In this document: positions 1-5,692 of the stretch, one piece after another
Numbering within the stretch: the first letter of the stretch is position 1
How the letters are laid out: each line of letters begins with the position of its first letter
Assembly: GCA_963621885.1 (NCBI GenBank)
Contig: CAVFFT010000006.1
Coordinates: 1 to 8,904, forward strand
Length of the DNA: 8,904 nt
Direction of reading: 5' to 3'
From: UMGS1519 sp963621885
GTDB lineage: Bacteria; Actinomycetota; Coriobacteriia; Coriobacteriales; Eggerthellaceae
The notes under the pieces: generated by a model
Seen by the model: only the letters and a program-made list of their open reading frames with translations
What the model was told of the DNA's origin: nothing
The model's database searches: none
Made by a program: the position numbers and the translations under genes

Positions 1-2
1 GT

Positions 3-383
3 CTTTTCTATGAGAGTCCGCATCGCATTGCGGCGGCGCTTGCTGCGGTCGCCGAGGCGTTCCCGAAGAGGCAGGTGGCGGTGTGTCGCGAACTCACGAA
101 ACTCCACGAGGAAGTGGTACGCGGCGAGGCGAGCGAACTTGCGGCCGCGTTTGCCGCGCGTGAGGCGGCGGGAGACATTCGCGGCGAGATTGTGCTGGTC
201 ATCGATGCGGCAGGGGATGATGAGCGGGAATCGCAGCGGGTTGACGCGCATGACGCGGCGACGCAGCGTGCCCAGGAGCTGCTTGATGCGGGCGAGCTTT
301 CGCGCAAAGACATCGTGCGCAAGCTGCGTGACGAATTCGGCATCGCGCGCAACGAGGCGTACGGAATCGTTCAGTCGCTATGA
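3..383 (+). CDS. rsmI: 16S rRNA (cytidine(1402)-2'-O)-methyltransferase RsmI, C-terminal part (5' end outside window)
   Basis: The frame is open from the left edge to TGA at 381-383, giving 126 visible residues. It begins in the conserved LFYESPHRI segment and continues through AVCRELTKLHEEVVRG, both hallmarks of the RsmI branch of the tetrapyrrole-methylase fold. GDIRGEIVLVIDAA, the last strand of the catalytic domain, follows. The tail (about residues 85-126: AQELLDAGELSRKDIVRKL onward) matches the small helical, HTH-like domain that ends many RsmI proteins. The family uses S-adenosylmethionine to 2'-O-methylate C1402 in the decoding centre of 16S rRNA. The missing N-terminal half should carry most of the SAM-binding site. 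The stop codon overlaps an ATG (ATGA at 380-383) that opens a 30-codon frame. Identification is firm from the motifs; truncation is by the window edge only. Confidence 0.93.
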   Translation, partial: LFYESPHRIAAALAAVAEAFPKRQVAVCRELTKLHEEVVRGEASELAAAFAAREAAGDIRGEIVLVIDAAGDDERESQRVDAHDAATQRAQELLDAGELSRKDIVRKLRDEFGIARNEAYGIVQSL

Positions 384-472
384 GACTCGCGTTTGTTACT
401 GGTACGGCTGGCGTTGAAGCGTGCGTGCCGTTTGTTGAAGGTGCGGTCACTGCTGAAATGCGGGCGCTATGA
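380..472 (+). CDS. Candidate 30-residue small ORF linking rsmI and ygjP through ATGA overlaps
   Basis: ATG at 380-382 shares ATGA with the rsmI stop. The frame runs 30 codons to TGA at 470-472, which again shares ATGA with the ATG of the next gene (469-471). The peptide begins MRLAFVTGTAGVEACVPF and ends AVTAEMRAL. It is small and moderately hydrophobic, with no clear transmembrane helix or signal peptide, and I recognise no family. Neither its own start nor the ygjP start has a good Shine-Dalgarno sequence; the nearest purine run, GGAA at 364-367, is about 12 nt upstream of 380. Terminating ribosomes may therefore re-initiate along the chain. Third codon positions are less GC-rich than in the flanking genes, which argues against a long-conserved protein. 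It could be a coupling leader, a real microprotein, a decayed gene end, or chance. Confidence 0.4.
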   Translation: MRLAFVTGTAGVEACVPFVEGAVTAEMRAL

Positions 473-1014
473 AACTGGTGTACGTCGACGGCGTGGAAGT
501 GCAGGTTGTTCGCCGAAAGGTGAAGAACGTGACCTTGCGCGTGAGCAGAACAAACGGCGCGGTCGTCCTGACGCTGCCGATGGGTTTTCCCGCCGAAGAG
601 GCCGAGCGTTTCCTTCAGTCGAAGGCATCGTGGGTCAAGACACAGCGTGATGCCGTTCTCGCTTCCCCCATGCGTCAAGCCGAATCCGCCACACCGGATG
701 AGCTGCGCCAATGGCGCGCGGTGGTGCAGGCGGGAACCGAGCTTCTCGTGGAAAAATGGGCGCCGGTGATTGACGCGCACCCGAAGACGCTTGCCTATCG
801 CAATATGCGCAGCCGCTGGGGAAGCTGCACGCCCGATACCGGGCGCGTGTGCATCAATGTGCGCCTCGCGCTCTATCCGCCGCGCTGCCTGGAGTATGTG
901 GTGGTGCATGAGCTCTGCCATTTCCACGCGAGAAACCACGGCGCCGATTTCAAGGCGCTGATGGACCGCTATCTGCCCGACTGGCGGGAAACGAAAAAGA
1001 TCCTGGACGCCTGA
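469..1014 (+). CDS. YgjP-like zinc metallopeptidase domain protein (M48-related, DUF45 type)
   Basis: This 181-residue protein carries the zinc-metalloprotease signature HELCH (H147, E148, H151). NH follows five residues later (H157), giving the HExxH-x5-H pattern of the YgjP/DUF45 family, where the three histidines bind zinc and the glutamate is the general base. The companion motif RNMRSRWGSC at 111-120 is equally typical, as is the N-terminal RRKVKNVTLRV stretch at about 15-25. No signal peptide or membrane segment is visible, so it should be cytoplasmic. It is somewhat shorter than many family members, which exceed 200 residues. The start is well bounded: the nearest in-frame stop upstream is at 454-456, and ATG at 469 is the first start after it. 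Family members are poorly characterised; substrates are not known to me. It lies in the same transcription direction as rsmI and may be translated by coupling. Confidence 0.88.
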   Translation: MKLVYVDGVEVQVVRRKVKNVTLRVSRTNGAVVLTLPMGFPAEEAERFLQSKASWVKTQRDAVLASPMRQAESATPDELRQWRAVVQAGTELLVEKWAPVIDAHPKTLAYRNMRSRWGSCTPDTGRVCINVRLALYPPRCLEYVVVHELCHFHARNHGADFKALMDRYLPDWRETKKILDA

Positions 1015-1060
1015 GCCGCGTCGGTTGCCCCCGTTGCGCGCGGATCCCTCGACGCGCGGC

Positions 1061-1114
1061 GTCGGTTGCGCCGAGGCCGCCAACCGCGCTGAGCGCGCCG
1101 AGGCCGCCAACCGC
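1061..1114 (+). repeat. Two-copy 27-bp-period direct repeat in the ygjP-gatC spacer
   Basis: A 20-bp stretch containing CCGAGGCCGCCAACCGC occurs identically at 1068-1087 and 1095-1114, so the period is 27 bp. The seven bases preceding each copy differ. The first copy also contains an imperfect inverted repeat (CGGTTG at 1063-1068 with CAACCG at 1081-1086), so the transcript could fold. No plausible gene lies here. The repeat sits downstream of ygjP and about 120 bp before the gatC promoter candidate. Confidence 0.75.
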
Positions 1115-1144
1115 CCGCGCCCCTCCATTTTGCGCGCCGGCACC

Positions 1145-1190
1145 CGAATGCCGCCTCGCTTGCTCGCGCCATTTCGGCGGCGTTTCGACT
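1145..1190 (+). terminator. Candidate stem-loop terminator after ygjP
   Basis: GCCGCC (1150-1155) pairs with GGCGGC (1176-1181). Outside a small internal mismatch, CGAA (1145-1148) pairs with TTCG (1184-1187). ACTTTTC follows immediately on the plus strand. This would end the rsmI-ygjP transcript before gatC. The loop is 20 nt and the T-run is short and interrupted, so efficiency is uncertain. Confidence 0.35.
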
Positions 1191-1211
1191 TTTCGCATGG
1201 GACGTGGCGTT

Positions 1212-1241
1212 TTCAAGGGCATGGCAGTGTTGCGGTATCAT
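1212..1241 (+). promoter_or_regulatory. Candidate promoter for gatCAB
   Basis: TATCAT at 1236-1241 is a fair -10 hexamer in an otherwise GC-rich spacer. TTCAAG at 1212-1217 is a poor -35 match with an 18-bp gap. Transcription would begin near 1248, leaving a leader of only about 26 nt before the gatC ATG at 1274, too short for a T-box or riboswitch. The leader holds the ribosome-binding site AAGAAGGA at about 1259-1266. Confidence 0.4.
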
Positions 1242-1273
1242 AGCGGCATTGCAATCAAGAAGAAGGACTATTC

Positions 1274-1582
1274 ATGACCCAGCATGTCACCGAGAAAGAT
1301 GTGCGCGATATCGCTGATTATTGCCGCATCGGACTCACCGACGAGGAGCTGCCGCAGATGACGGTCGATCTGAATGCCATCATTGACAGCCTCGCTCCCA
1401 TTACCCAATACGAGCTTGACGGCGTCGAGCCGACCTTCCATCCCATTGGCGACTTGTCAAACGTGATGCGCGAGGACGTCGAGCGCCCCGGCTTTACCCA
1501 GGAGGAAGCGCTGATGAATGCGCCGAAGCAGCAGGACGGCAGCTTCCTCATCCCCTCGATTCTCGGTGGAGGTGAGGCGTAA
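1274..1582 (+). CDS. gatC: Asp/Glu-tRNA(Asn/Gln) amidotransferase subunit C
   Basis: This 102-residue protein has the family pattern: an N-terminal helix (VTEKDVRDIADYCRIGLTDE), a central segment (LNAIIDSLAPITQYELDGVEPT) and the terminal SFLIPSILGGGEA, which resembles the conserved FxVPxIL end of GatC. GatC wraps around the GatA-GatB interface and stabilises the heterotrimer rather than catalysing a step. The length is normal for the family. ATG at 1274 is preceded at good spacing by AAGAAGGA. The stop TAA (1580-1582) overlaps the gatA ATG as TAATG, implying coupled, balanced synthesis. As first gene of the operon it should follow the promoter candidate just upstream. Confidence 0.95.
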   Translation: MTQHVTEKDVRDIADYCRIGLTDEELPQMTVDLNAIIDSLAPITQYELDGVEPTFHPIGDLSNVMREDVERPGFTQEEALMNAPKQQDGSFLIPSILGGGEA

Positions 1583-3108
1583 TGGCGAACCAGGCAAGCG
1601 TTTCCGCCGCGGGTTTCGGCGGCATGGATATCACCGCCATTCAGGCTGGCTTTCGCGCGGGGGAATTCTCCGCTGTGGAAGTGGCGCAGGATACGCTGGC
1701 GCGCGTGCATGCGGTCGACCAGCAGGTGAACGCCTTCCTCGAGGTGACCGACGACATGGCGCTCGAGACCGCGCGCAAGGTTGACGCGGCTATCGCGGCG
1801 GGCACCTTCGATGAGCTTGGTCCTCTCGCCGGTGTGCCCATCGGCTTCAAGGACAACATGAATTTGACGGGCACGCACACCACTTGCGCGAGCCGGATGC
1901 TTGAAAGCTACGTGTCGCCCTACACGGCGACCTGCGTGCAGAAGACGCTCGATGCGGGCGCCATTCCGCTGGGCAAGCTGAACATGGACGAGTTCGCCTT
2001 TGGCAGCTCGACCGAGACCAGCGCTTTCGGCACGACGAAGAACCCGTGGGACCTTTCCCGCGTGCCGGGCGGCAGCTCGGGTGGTAGCGCGGCGGCGGTC
2101 GCGGCGGGCATGCTTCCCGTGACGCTCGGTTCCGACACCGGTGGCTCCATTCGCCAGCCGGGCAGTTTTTGCGGCATTGTCGCGGTCAAGCCCACCTACG
2201 GCGTGGTTTCCCGTTACGGCGTCGTCGCTTTCGGCAGCTCGCTTGACCAGGTGGGTCCCTTCGCCCGCACGGTGCGCGACGCGGCGCTTGTGATGAACGC
2301 CCTTTCGGGCCGCGATCCGCTCGACTGCACGAGCCAGGAATGCACGCTCGATTTCACCGCGAACCTGAATGAGGGCGTGGCGGGCATGCGCATTGGCATC
2401 GTGCCGGCCTTTATGGAAGCCGACGGCGTCGATGCGGAAGTGAAGGCGAAGGTCGAGGCTGCCGCAAAGGCGCTGCGCGATCTGGGTGCCGAGATTGTGG
2501 AAGTTGAGCTGCCGAACGCGCAGGCGGCCATGAGCGCCTATTACGTGCTCGGTCCGTGCGAGGCGTTCAGCAATCTTTCCCGCTTCGACAGCGTGCGCTA
2601 TGGCTATTGCGAATCGGGCCACAGCGACCTGACCGGCCAGTATGACGCGAGCCGCGCGAAGGGCTTCGGCCCCGAGGCGCGCCGCCGCATCATGCTGGGC
2701 AGCTACCTGCTTTCCGCGGGCGTGTACGACAAGTACTACTATCCGGCTCAGCAGGTCCGCACGCTCATCACGCAGGATTACGCGCGTGCCTACGAGAAAT
2801 GCGACTGCATTCTGGCGCCCACTTCGCCTAAGGCGGCATGGCGCTTCGGCGAGATTTCCGACCCCACGAGCATGTATCTCGCCGACATGTTCACCATATC
2901 TATCAACATCGCGGGCAACGGCGGCATGAACATGCCGCTGGGCCTGGGAGAGACCTCCGGCATGCCGGTGGGCGTGCAGCTCATCGCGCCGGCCTTCCAC
3001 GATACGAATATGCTGCGTGTGGCGGCGGCGCTTGAGGGCGTGTTCGGATCCGCTCCGGTGGCTCCGGCGTTTGCAGGACCGGTTTCGGGCGAGAAAGAGG
3101 GCGAATAA
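1582..3108 (+). CDS. gatA: Asp/Glu-tRNA(Asn/Gln) amidotransferase subunit A (glutaminase/amidase)
   Basis: This 508-residue amidase-signature protein hydrolyses glutamine and supplies ammonia to GatB. The Ser-cisSer-Lys triad is visible: K90 in GVPIGFKDN, S165 in PGGSSGGS, and the nucleophile S189 in GSDTGGSIRQP. The spacings equal those I recall for Staphylococcus aureus GatA (K79, S154, S178), shifted by 11. The glycine/serine-rich amidase signature spans about 161-200. It starts at the ATG overlapping the gatC stop, with GGAGGTGAGG just upstream. About ten extra N-terminal residues precede the usual first helix, so it is slightly longer than many GatA proteins. The late segment NIAGNGGMNMP replaces the common NLAGLP form, which I take as lineage variation. 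gatB follows after one base. Confidence 0.97.
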   Translation: MANQASVSAAGFGGMDITAIQAGFRAGEFSAVEVAQDTLARVHAVDQQVNAFLEVTDDMALETARKVDAAIAAGTFDELGPLAGVPIGFKDNMNLTGTHTTCASRMLESYVSPYTATCVQKTLDAGAIPLGKLNMDEFAFGSSTETSAFGTTKNPWDLSRVPGGSSGGSAAAVAAGMLPVTLGSDTGGSIRQPGSFCGIVAVKPTYGVVSRYGVVAFGSSLDQVGPFARTVRDAALVMNALSGRDPLDCTSQECTLDFTANLNEGVAGMRIGIVPAFMEADGVDAEVKAKVEAAAKALRDLGAEIVEVELPNAQAAMSAYYVLGPCEAFSNLSRFDSVRYGYCESGHSDLTGQYDASRAKGFGPEARRRIMLGSYLLSAGVYDKYYYPAQQVRTLITQDYARAYEKCDCILAPTSPKAAWRFGEISDPTSMYLADMFTISINIAGNGGMNMPLGLGETSGMPVGVQLIAPAFHDTNMLRVAAALEGVFGSAPVAPAFAGPVSGEKEGE

Positions 3109-3109
3109 C

Positions 3110-4660
3110 ATGAAGACCATGGAAGAGGCCCTGCGCGACTGGGAAGCGGTCATCGGCCTTGAGGTTCACTGCGAGCTGACGAAGCTCAACACGAAGATGT
3201 TCTGCGGCTGCAAACTCGAATTTGGCGCGGAACCCAACACGCATACCTGCCCGGTGTGCCTGGGCTTGCCCGGCGCGCTGCCGGTGCCGAATAAGGCGGC
3301 TATCGAGAGCATCGTGCTGGCTGGTTTCGCGACAAACTGCCAGATCATGAAGCATTCGATGTTCTACCGCAAGGGCTACATGTATCCCGATATGGCGAAG
3401 AACTTCCAGACCACGCAGGGGCCGGTGGCGTTCTGCATGGACGGCCATCTGGACCTGACGGTCGAGGGCAAGGGCGCCAGTGAGCGTGTTGACCTGCCCG
3501 AGGCGCAGGGGAAAGACGGCGCGTATGTGGCGCATATCGGCATCGAGCGCATCCATATGGAAGAGGACGCGGGCAAGATGATCCACGTGGGCGGTTCGGA
3601 AGGCCGCATCGAGGGCGCGACGCATTCGCTCGTCGACTACAACCGCGCGGGCACGCCGCTTATCGAGCTGGTAACCCGTCCCGACCTGCGCACGCCCGAG
3701 GAGGCGCGCCTGTTCATGCAGAAGCTGCGCCAGATTTTCCTCGCGCTGGGCATTTCGGACTGCTCGATGGAAGAGGGCAGCCTGCGCGCCGACGGCAACA
3801 TCAGCTTGCGTCGCCGTGGCAGCACGCAGCTGGGCACGAAGACCGAGCTGAAGAACATCAACAGCTTCAAGAGCCTGCATGATGGCCTGGCCTACGAGAT
3901 TTGCCGTCAGGCCGAGGTGCTCGAAGAGGGCGGCATCATCTATCAGGAGACGCGCCATTGGGATCCTTCCGAGAAGCGCACCATCGTGATGCGCGTGAAG
4001 GAAACCGCCGACGACTACCGCATGTTCCCCGATCCCGACCTTGCGCCCTACGACCTTTCCGATGAGTTTATCGAAGGTGTGTGGGCGAAGCTTCCCGAAT
4101 TGCCTGATCAGAAGGCCGCGCGCTTCGAGGCCGACTTTGGCCTTTCGGGTTACGACGCGCGTCATCTGGTGGAGCATCGCGAGACCGCGAACTTCTTCGA
4201 GGCGGCCATGGCCGCAGCGGGCGATGAGGCGAGCAAGCTGGCGAAGCCGGTGGCGAACCTCGTGATCAACGATGTGAAGGCCATCTCCTCTTCGGACGAT
4301 TCCTTCAGCCTTGCGGATTCTCCGCTGACGCCGGAGCGCGCGGTGGCGCTTCTGCAGATGGTGGCTGCGGGCGATATTTCGTCCAAGCAGGCGAAAGAGG
4401 TTCTTCCTGCGATTATTTCCGAAGACAAGGATCCGGCGGCTATTGTCGAAGAGCGCGGCATGAAGCAGGTGTCCGACCTGGGCGCTATCGAGGCCGTGGT
4501 CGACGAGGTTCTGGCGGCAAGCCCCAGTCAGGTGGAGCAGTACAAGAGCGGCAAGAAGGGCGTTCTGGGCTACTTCGTGGGCCAGTGCATGAAAGCCATG
4601 CGCGGCCAGGGCAACCCCAAGCTTATCAACCAGGTGCTTGCCCAGAAGCTTGGCGACTAG
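3110..4660 (+). CDS. gatB: Asp/Glu-tRNA(Asn/Gln) amidotransferase subunit B
   Basis: This 516-residue protein phosphorylates the misacylated Glu/Asp on the tRNA and amidates it with ammonia channelled from GatA. The N-terminal catalytic 'cradle' opens with WEAVIGLEVHCEL and contains the zinc-type cysteine set C32, C34, C47 and C50 (FCGC...CPVC). EGSLRADGNISLRRRG is the conserved core signature. The last ~150 residues form the helical and YqeY-like tRNA-binding tail, ending in VGQCMKAMRGQGNPKLINQV. ATG at 3110 was chosen because it lies one base after the gatA stop, follows AAAGAGGG, and starts exactly at the family N-terminus; upstream in-frame starts lie inside gatA. A second ATG at 3119 is possible. 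The TAG stop falls within a 21-bp tandem repeat. Confidence 0.97.
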   Translation: MKTMEEALRDWEAVIGLEVHCELTKLNTKMFCGCKLEFGAEPNTHTCPVCLGLPGALPVPNKAAIESIVLAGFATNCQIMKHSMFYRKGYMYPDMAKNFQTTQGPVAFCMDGHLDLTVEGKGASERVDLPEAQGKDGAYVAHIGIERIHMEEDAGKMIHVGGSEGRIEGATHSLVDYNRAGTPLIELVTRPDLRTPEEARLFMQKLRQIFLALGISDCSMEEGSLRADGNISLRRRGSTQLGTKTELKNINSFKSLHDGLAYEICRQAEVLEEGGIIYQETRHWDPSEKRTIVMRVKETADDYRMFPDPDLAPYDLSDEFIEGVWAKLPELPDQKAARFEADFGLSGYDARHLVEHRETANFFEAAMAAAGDEASKLAKPVANLVINDVKAISSSDDSFSLADSPLTPERAVALLQMVAAGDISSKQAKEVLPAIISEDKDPAAIVEERGMKQVSDLGAIEAVVDEVLAASPSQVEQYKSGKKGVLGYFVGQCMKAMRGQGNPKLINQVLAQKLGD

Positions 4661-4709
4661 CGCAAGGAGCTTGTTGGTCAGCGCAAAAAGCTTGGTGGCT
4701 AGCGCAAGG
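4647..4709 (+). repeat. Three-copy 21-bp tandem repeat spanning the gatB stop codon
   Basis: Units run 4647-4667, 4668-4688 and 4689-4709. Each starts AGCTTG and ends AGCGCAA plus two bases. Units 1 and 3 match except at a few central bases; unit 2 is more diverged. The period is seven codons. Unit 1 contains the gatB TAG; unit 2 has CAG at that place and unit 3 has TAG again. A fourth, strongly decayed copy may follow (GGCTGGCGCGC). Confidence 0.85.
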
Positions 4710-4815
4710 GGCTGGCGCGCTTGAGCGTGGGCGCGTGCTTGCGTTCGCGCACCTGGGTGAAATGACGCGCCAATGAGGCGGCACTCATGCGTCTGAGCGT
4801 GATGATGTGACAGTT

Positions 4816-4850
4816 CGGCCCGCGAGGCATTTGCTTCGCGGGCCGTTTCT
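4816..4850 (+). terminator. Rho-independent terminator of gatCAB
   Basis: A perfect 10-bp stem, CGGCCCGCGA (4816-4825) with TCGCGGGCCG (4836-4845), extends by up to three more pairs to a four-base loop (ATTT, 4829-4832). TTTCTTGT follows on the plus strand. The opposite strand lacks a T-run after the stem, so it should act mainly on gatCAB although it lies between convergent genes. Confidence 0.85.
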
Positions 4851-4871
4851 TGTGTTGGGTCAGAAATGCCC

Positions 4872-5495
4872 TTACAGCTGCTCGAGGAAATCCACGCGCG
4901 TGTGATGTTGCGGATTCAGAAGCTGCAACCGGCCATCTTCCGTATGCGACACGTTTGCGCTGAAAAGCCCGCAGTTTCCAGGGTTCCAGTCGAAATACCT
5001 TCGGCCTTCCTTTTGCTCTTCGGGAACGAGGGCGTCGAAAATCGCCATGGCGACGCCTCCATGCGCGACGATCAGCGCGAAGGGCGCTTCCGCTGCCTCT
5101 TGTTCCTGAATGATGCGCTCGGTCGCGGCAAGCACGATGCACTGGTGTTCGCCGCGCGATTGCCCGCCCGGGGGAGCGAGACGCCATTCCGACGCATGCC
5201 AGCTCAGATAGCTTTCGTCGTTTTTCATATCATCGGCGTTCTTACCTTCGAAGGCGCCGAAGTCAATCTCGCGCAGGCCTTCCACGATGCGCTGCTCGGC
5301 GTTGGGAAAGCAAAGCCGCGCAGTTTGCCGCGCCCGCGAAAGAGGACTCACGAAAGCGAGCTTCACGGAAGGCGCCTGCCCGGCATCGCGGGCCTGCTGT
5401 ATTCCCGTGTCGTTCAAAGGGAGATTGGTGGTGCCGGTGTAGCGGTGCTCGCGGTTGTAGTCGGTCTGCCCGTGGCGCATCACGACAAGTTTCAT
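4872..5495 (-). CDS. Histidine phosphatase family protein (phosphoglycerate mutase / CobC-like)
   Basis: This 207-residue branch-1 histidine phosphatase begins MKLVVMRHGQTDYN, where R7-H8-G9 is the phosphohistidine motif. The other pocket residues are visible: R54 in SPLSRARQTA, acid E76 in GLREIDFGAFEGK, and H145 in LIVAHGG. The family transfers phosphate through the first histidine. Length and motif set fit broad-specificity phosphatases and CobC-type alpha-ribazole phosphatases at least as well as a glycolytic mutase, which is usually longer. No cobalamin gene is nearby, so the substrate is unassigned. No signal peptide is seen. ATG at 5495 is chosen because the RHG motif then sits at the usual distance from the N-terminus; a longer frame reaching 5585 would cover the promoter and repeat DNA. 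It converges on gatB across a shared terminator region. Confidence 0.9.
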   Translation of the reverse strand: MKLVVMRHGQTDYNREHRYTGTTNLPLNDTGIQQARDAGQAPSVKLAFVSPLSRARQTARLCFPNAEQRIVEGLREIDFGAFEGKNADDMKNDESYLSWHASEWRLAPPGGQSRGEHQCIVLAATERIIQEQEAAEAPFALIVAHGGVAMAIFDALVPEEQKEGRRYFDWNPGNCGLFSANVSHTEDGRLQLLNPQHHTRVDFLEQL

Positions 5496-5525
5496 AAGGA
5501 AAGCCGCCTTTCTTTTGTCGTTCGC

Positions 5526-5531
5526 ATTATA
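5526..5531 (-). promoter_or_regulatory. Perfect TATAAT -10 element for the histidine phosphatase gene
   Basis: The minus strand reads TATAAT here, 30 bp before the ATG at 5495. Transcription from about 5519 would give a leader of roughly 24 nt. No convincing -35 hexamer appears at 16-18 bp; that position falls in the adjoining tandem repeat. Confidence 0.55.
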
Positions 5532-5540
5532 GAGCGGCTT

Positions 5541-5657
5541 GCGGGAAGGCGTATCGGCACGCCGCGCGGGAAGGCGTATCGGCACGCCGCGTGGGAAGGG
5601 GCGCCGGGCAAGAGGGGAGCGTCGGCACGCCGCGCGAGAAAGCGCGTCGGCATGGCG
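5541..5657. repeat. 25-bp tandem repeat block between the phosphatase and MFS genes
   Basis: Two identical 25-bp units (5541-5565, 5566-5590) begin GCGGGAAGGCGTATCGG and end CACGCCGC. A degenerate third (5591-5633, with extra bases, ending GTCGGCACGCCGC) and a fourth (5634-5657) follow. Each good unit holds a small inverted repeat, GGCGT-N6-ACGCC. A larger imperfect hairpin lies at 5629-5651 (GCCGCGCG against CGCG-T-CGGC). The block is downstream of the MFS stop and covers the -35 region of the phosphatase gene. Confidence 0.85.
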
Positions 5658-5692
5658 GGTGCGGGCTTTCGCTCACTTTCACTTGTCGGTTT

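Noticed and set aside
199..1143. 314-codon minus-strand open frame across the rsmI-ygjP region
   Set aside because: It overlaps two motif-supported plus-strand genes and the repeat spacer; its translation is low-complexity.
1015..1273. T-box or other riboswitch upstream of gatCAB
   Set aside because: No T-box sequence or antiterminator pairing is seen, and the inferred leader is only about 26 nt.
1318..3153. 611-codon minus-strand open frame opposite gatC and gatA
   Set aside because: It is antisense to two unmistakable genes, its translation is rich in Arg, His and Ala without any family motif, and such frames arise routinely opposite GC-biased codons.
2981..4177. 398-codon minus-strand open frame opposite gatB
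   Set aside because: It is antisense to gatB; the His/Arg-rich translation shows no domain and no start signal.
4773..4788. Short inverted repeat ATGAG-N6-CTCAT between gatB and its terminator
   Set aside because: A five-pair stem is expected by chance in DNA of this composition, and nothing nearby gives it a role.
5496..5585. 30-residue N-terminal extension of the histidine phosphatase
   Set aside because: It would begin in the tandem repeats and cross a perfect TATAAT; the family N-terminus is MKLVVMRHG at 5495.
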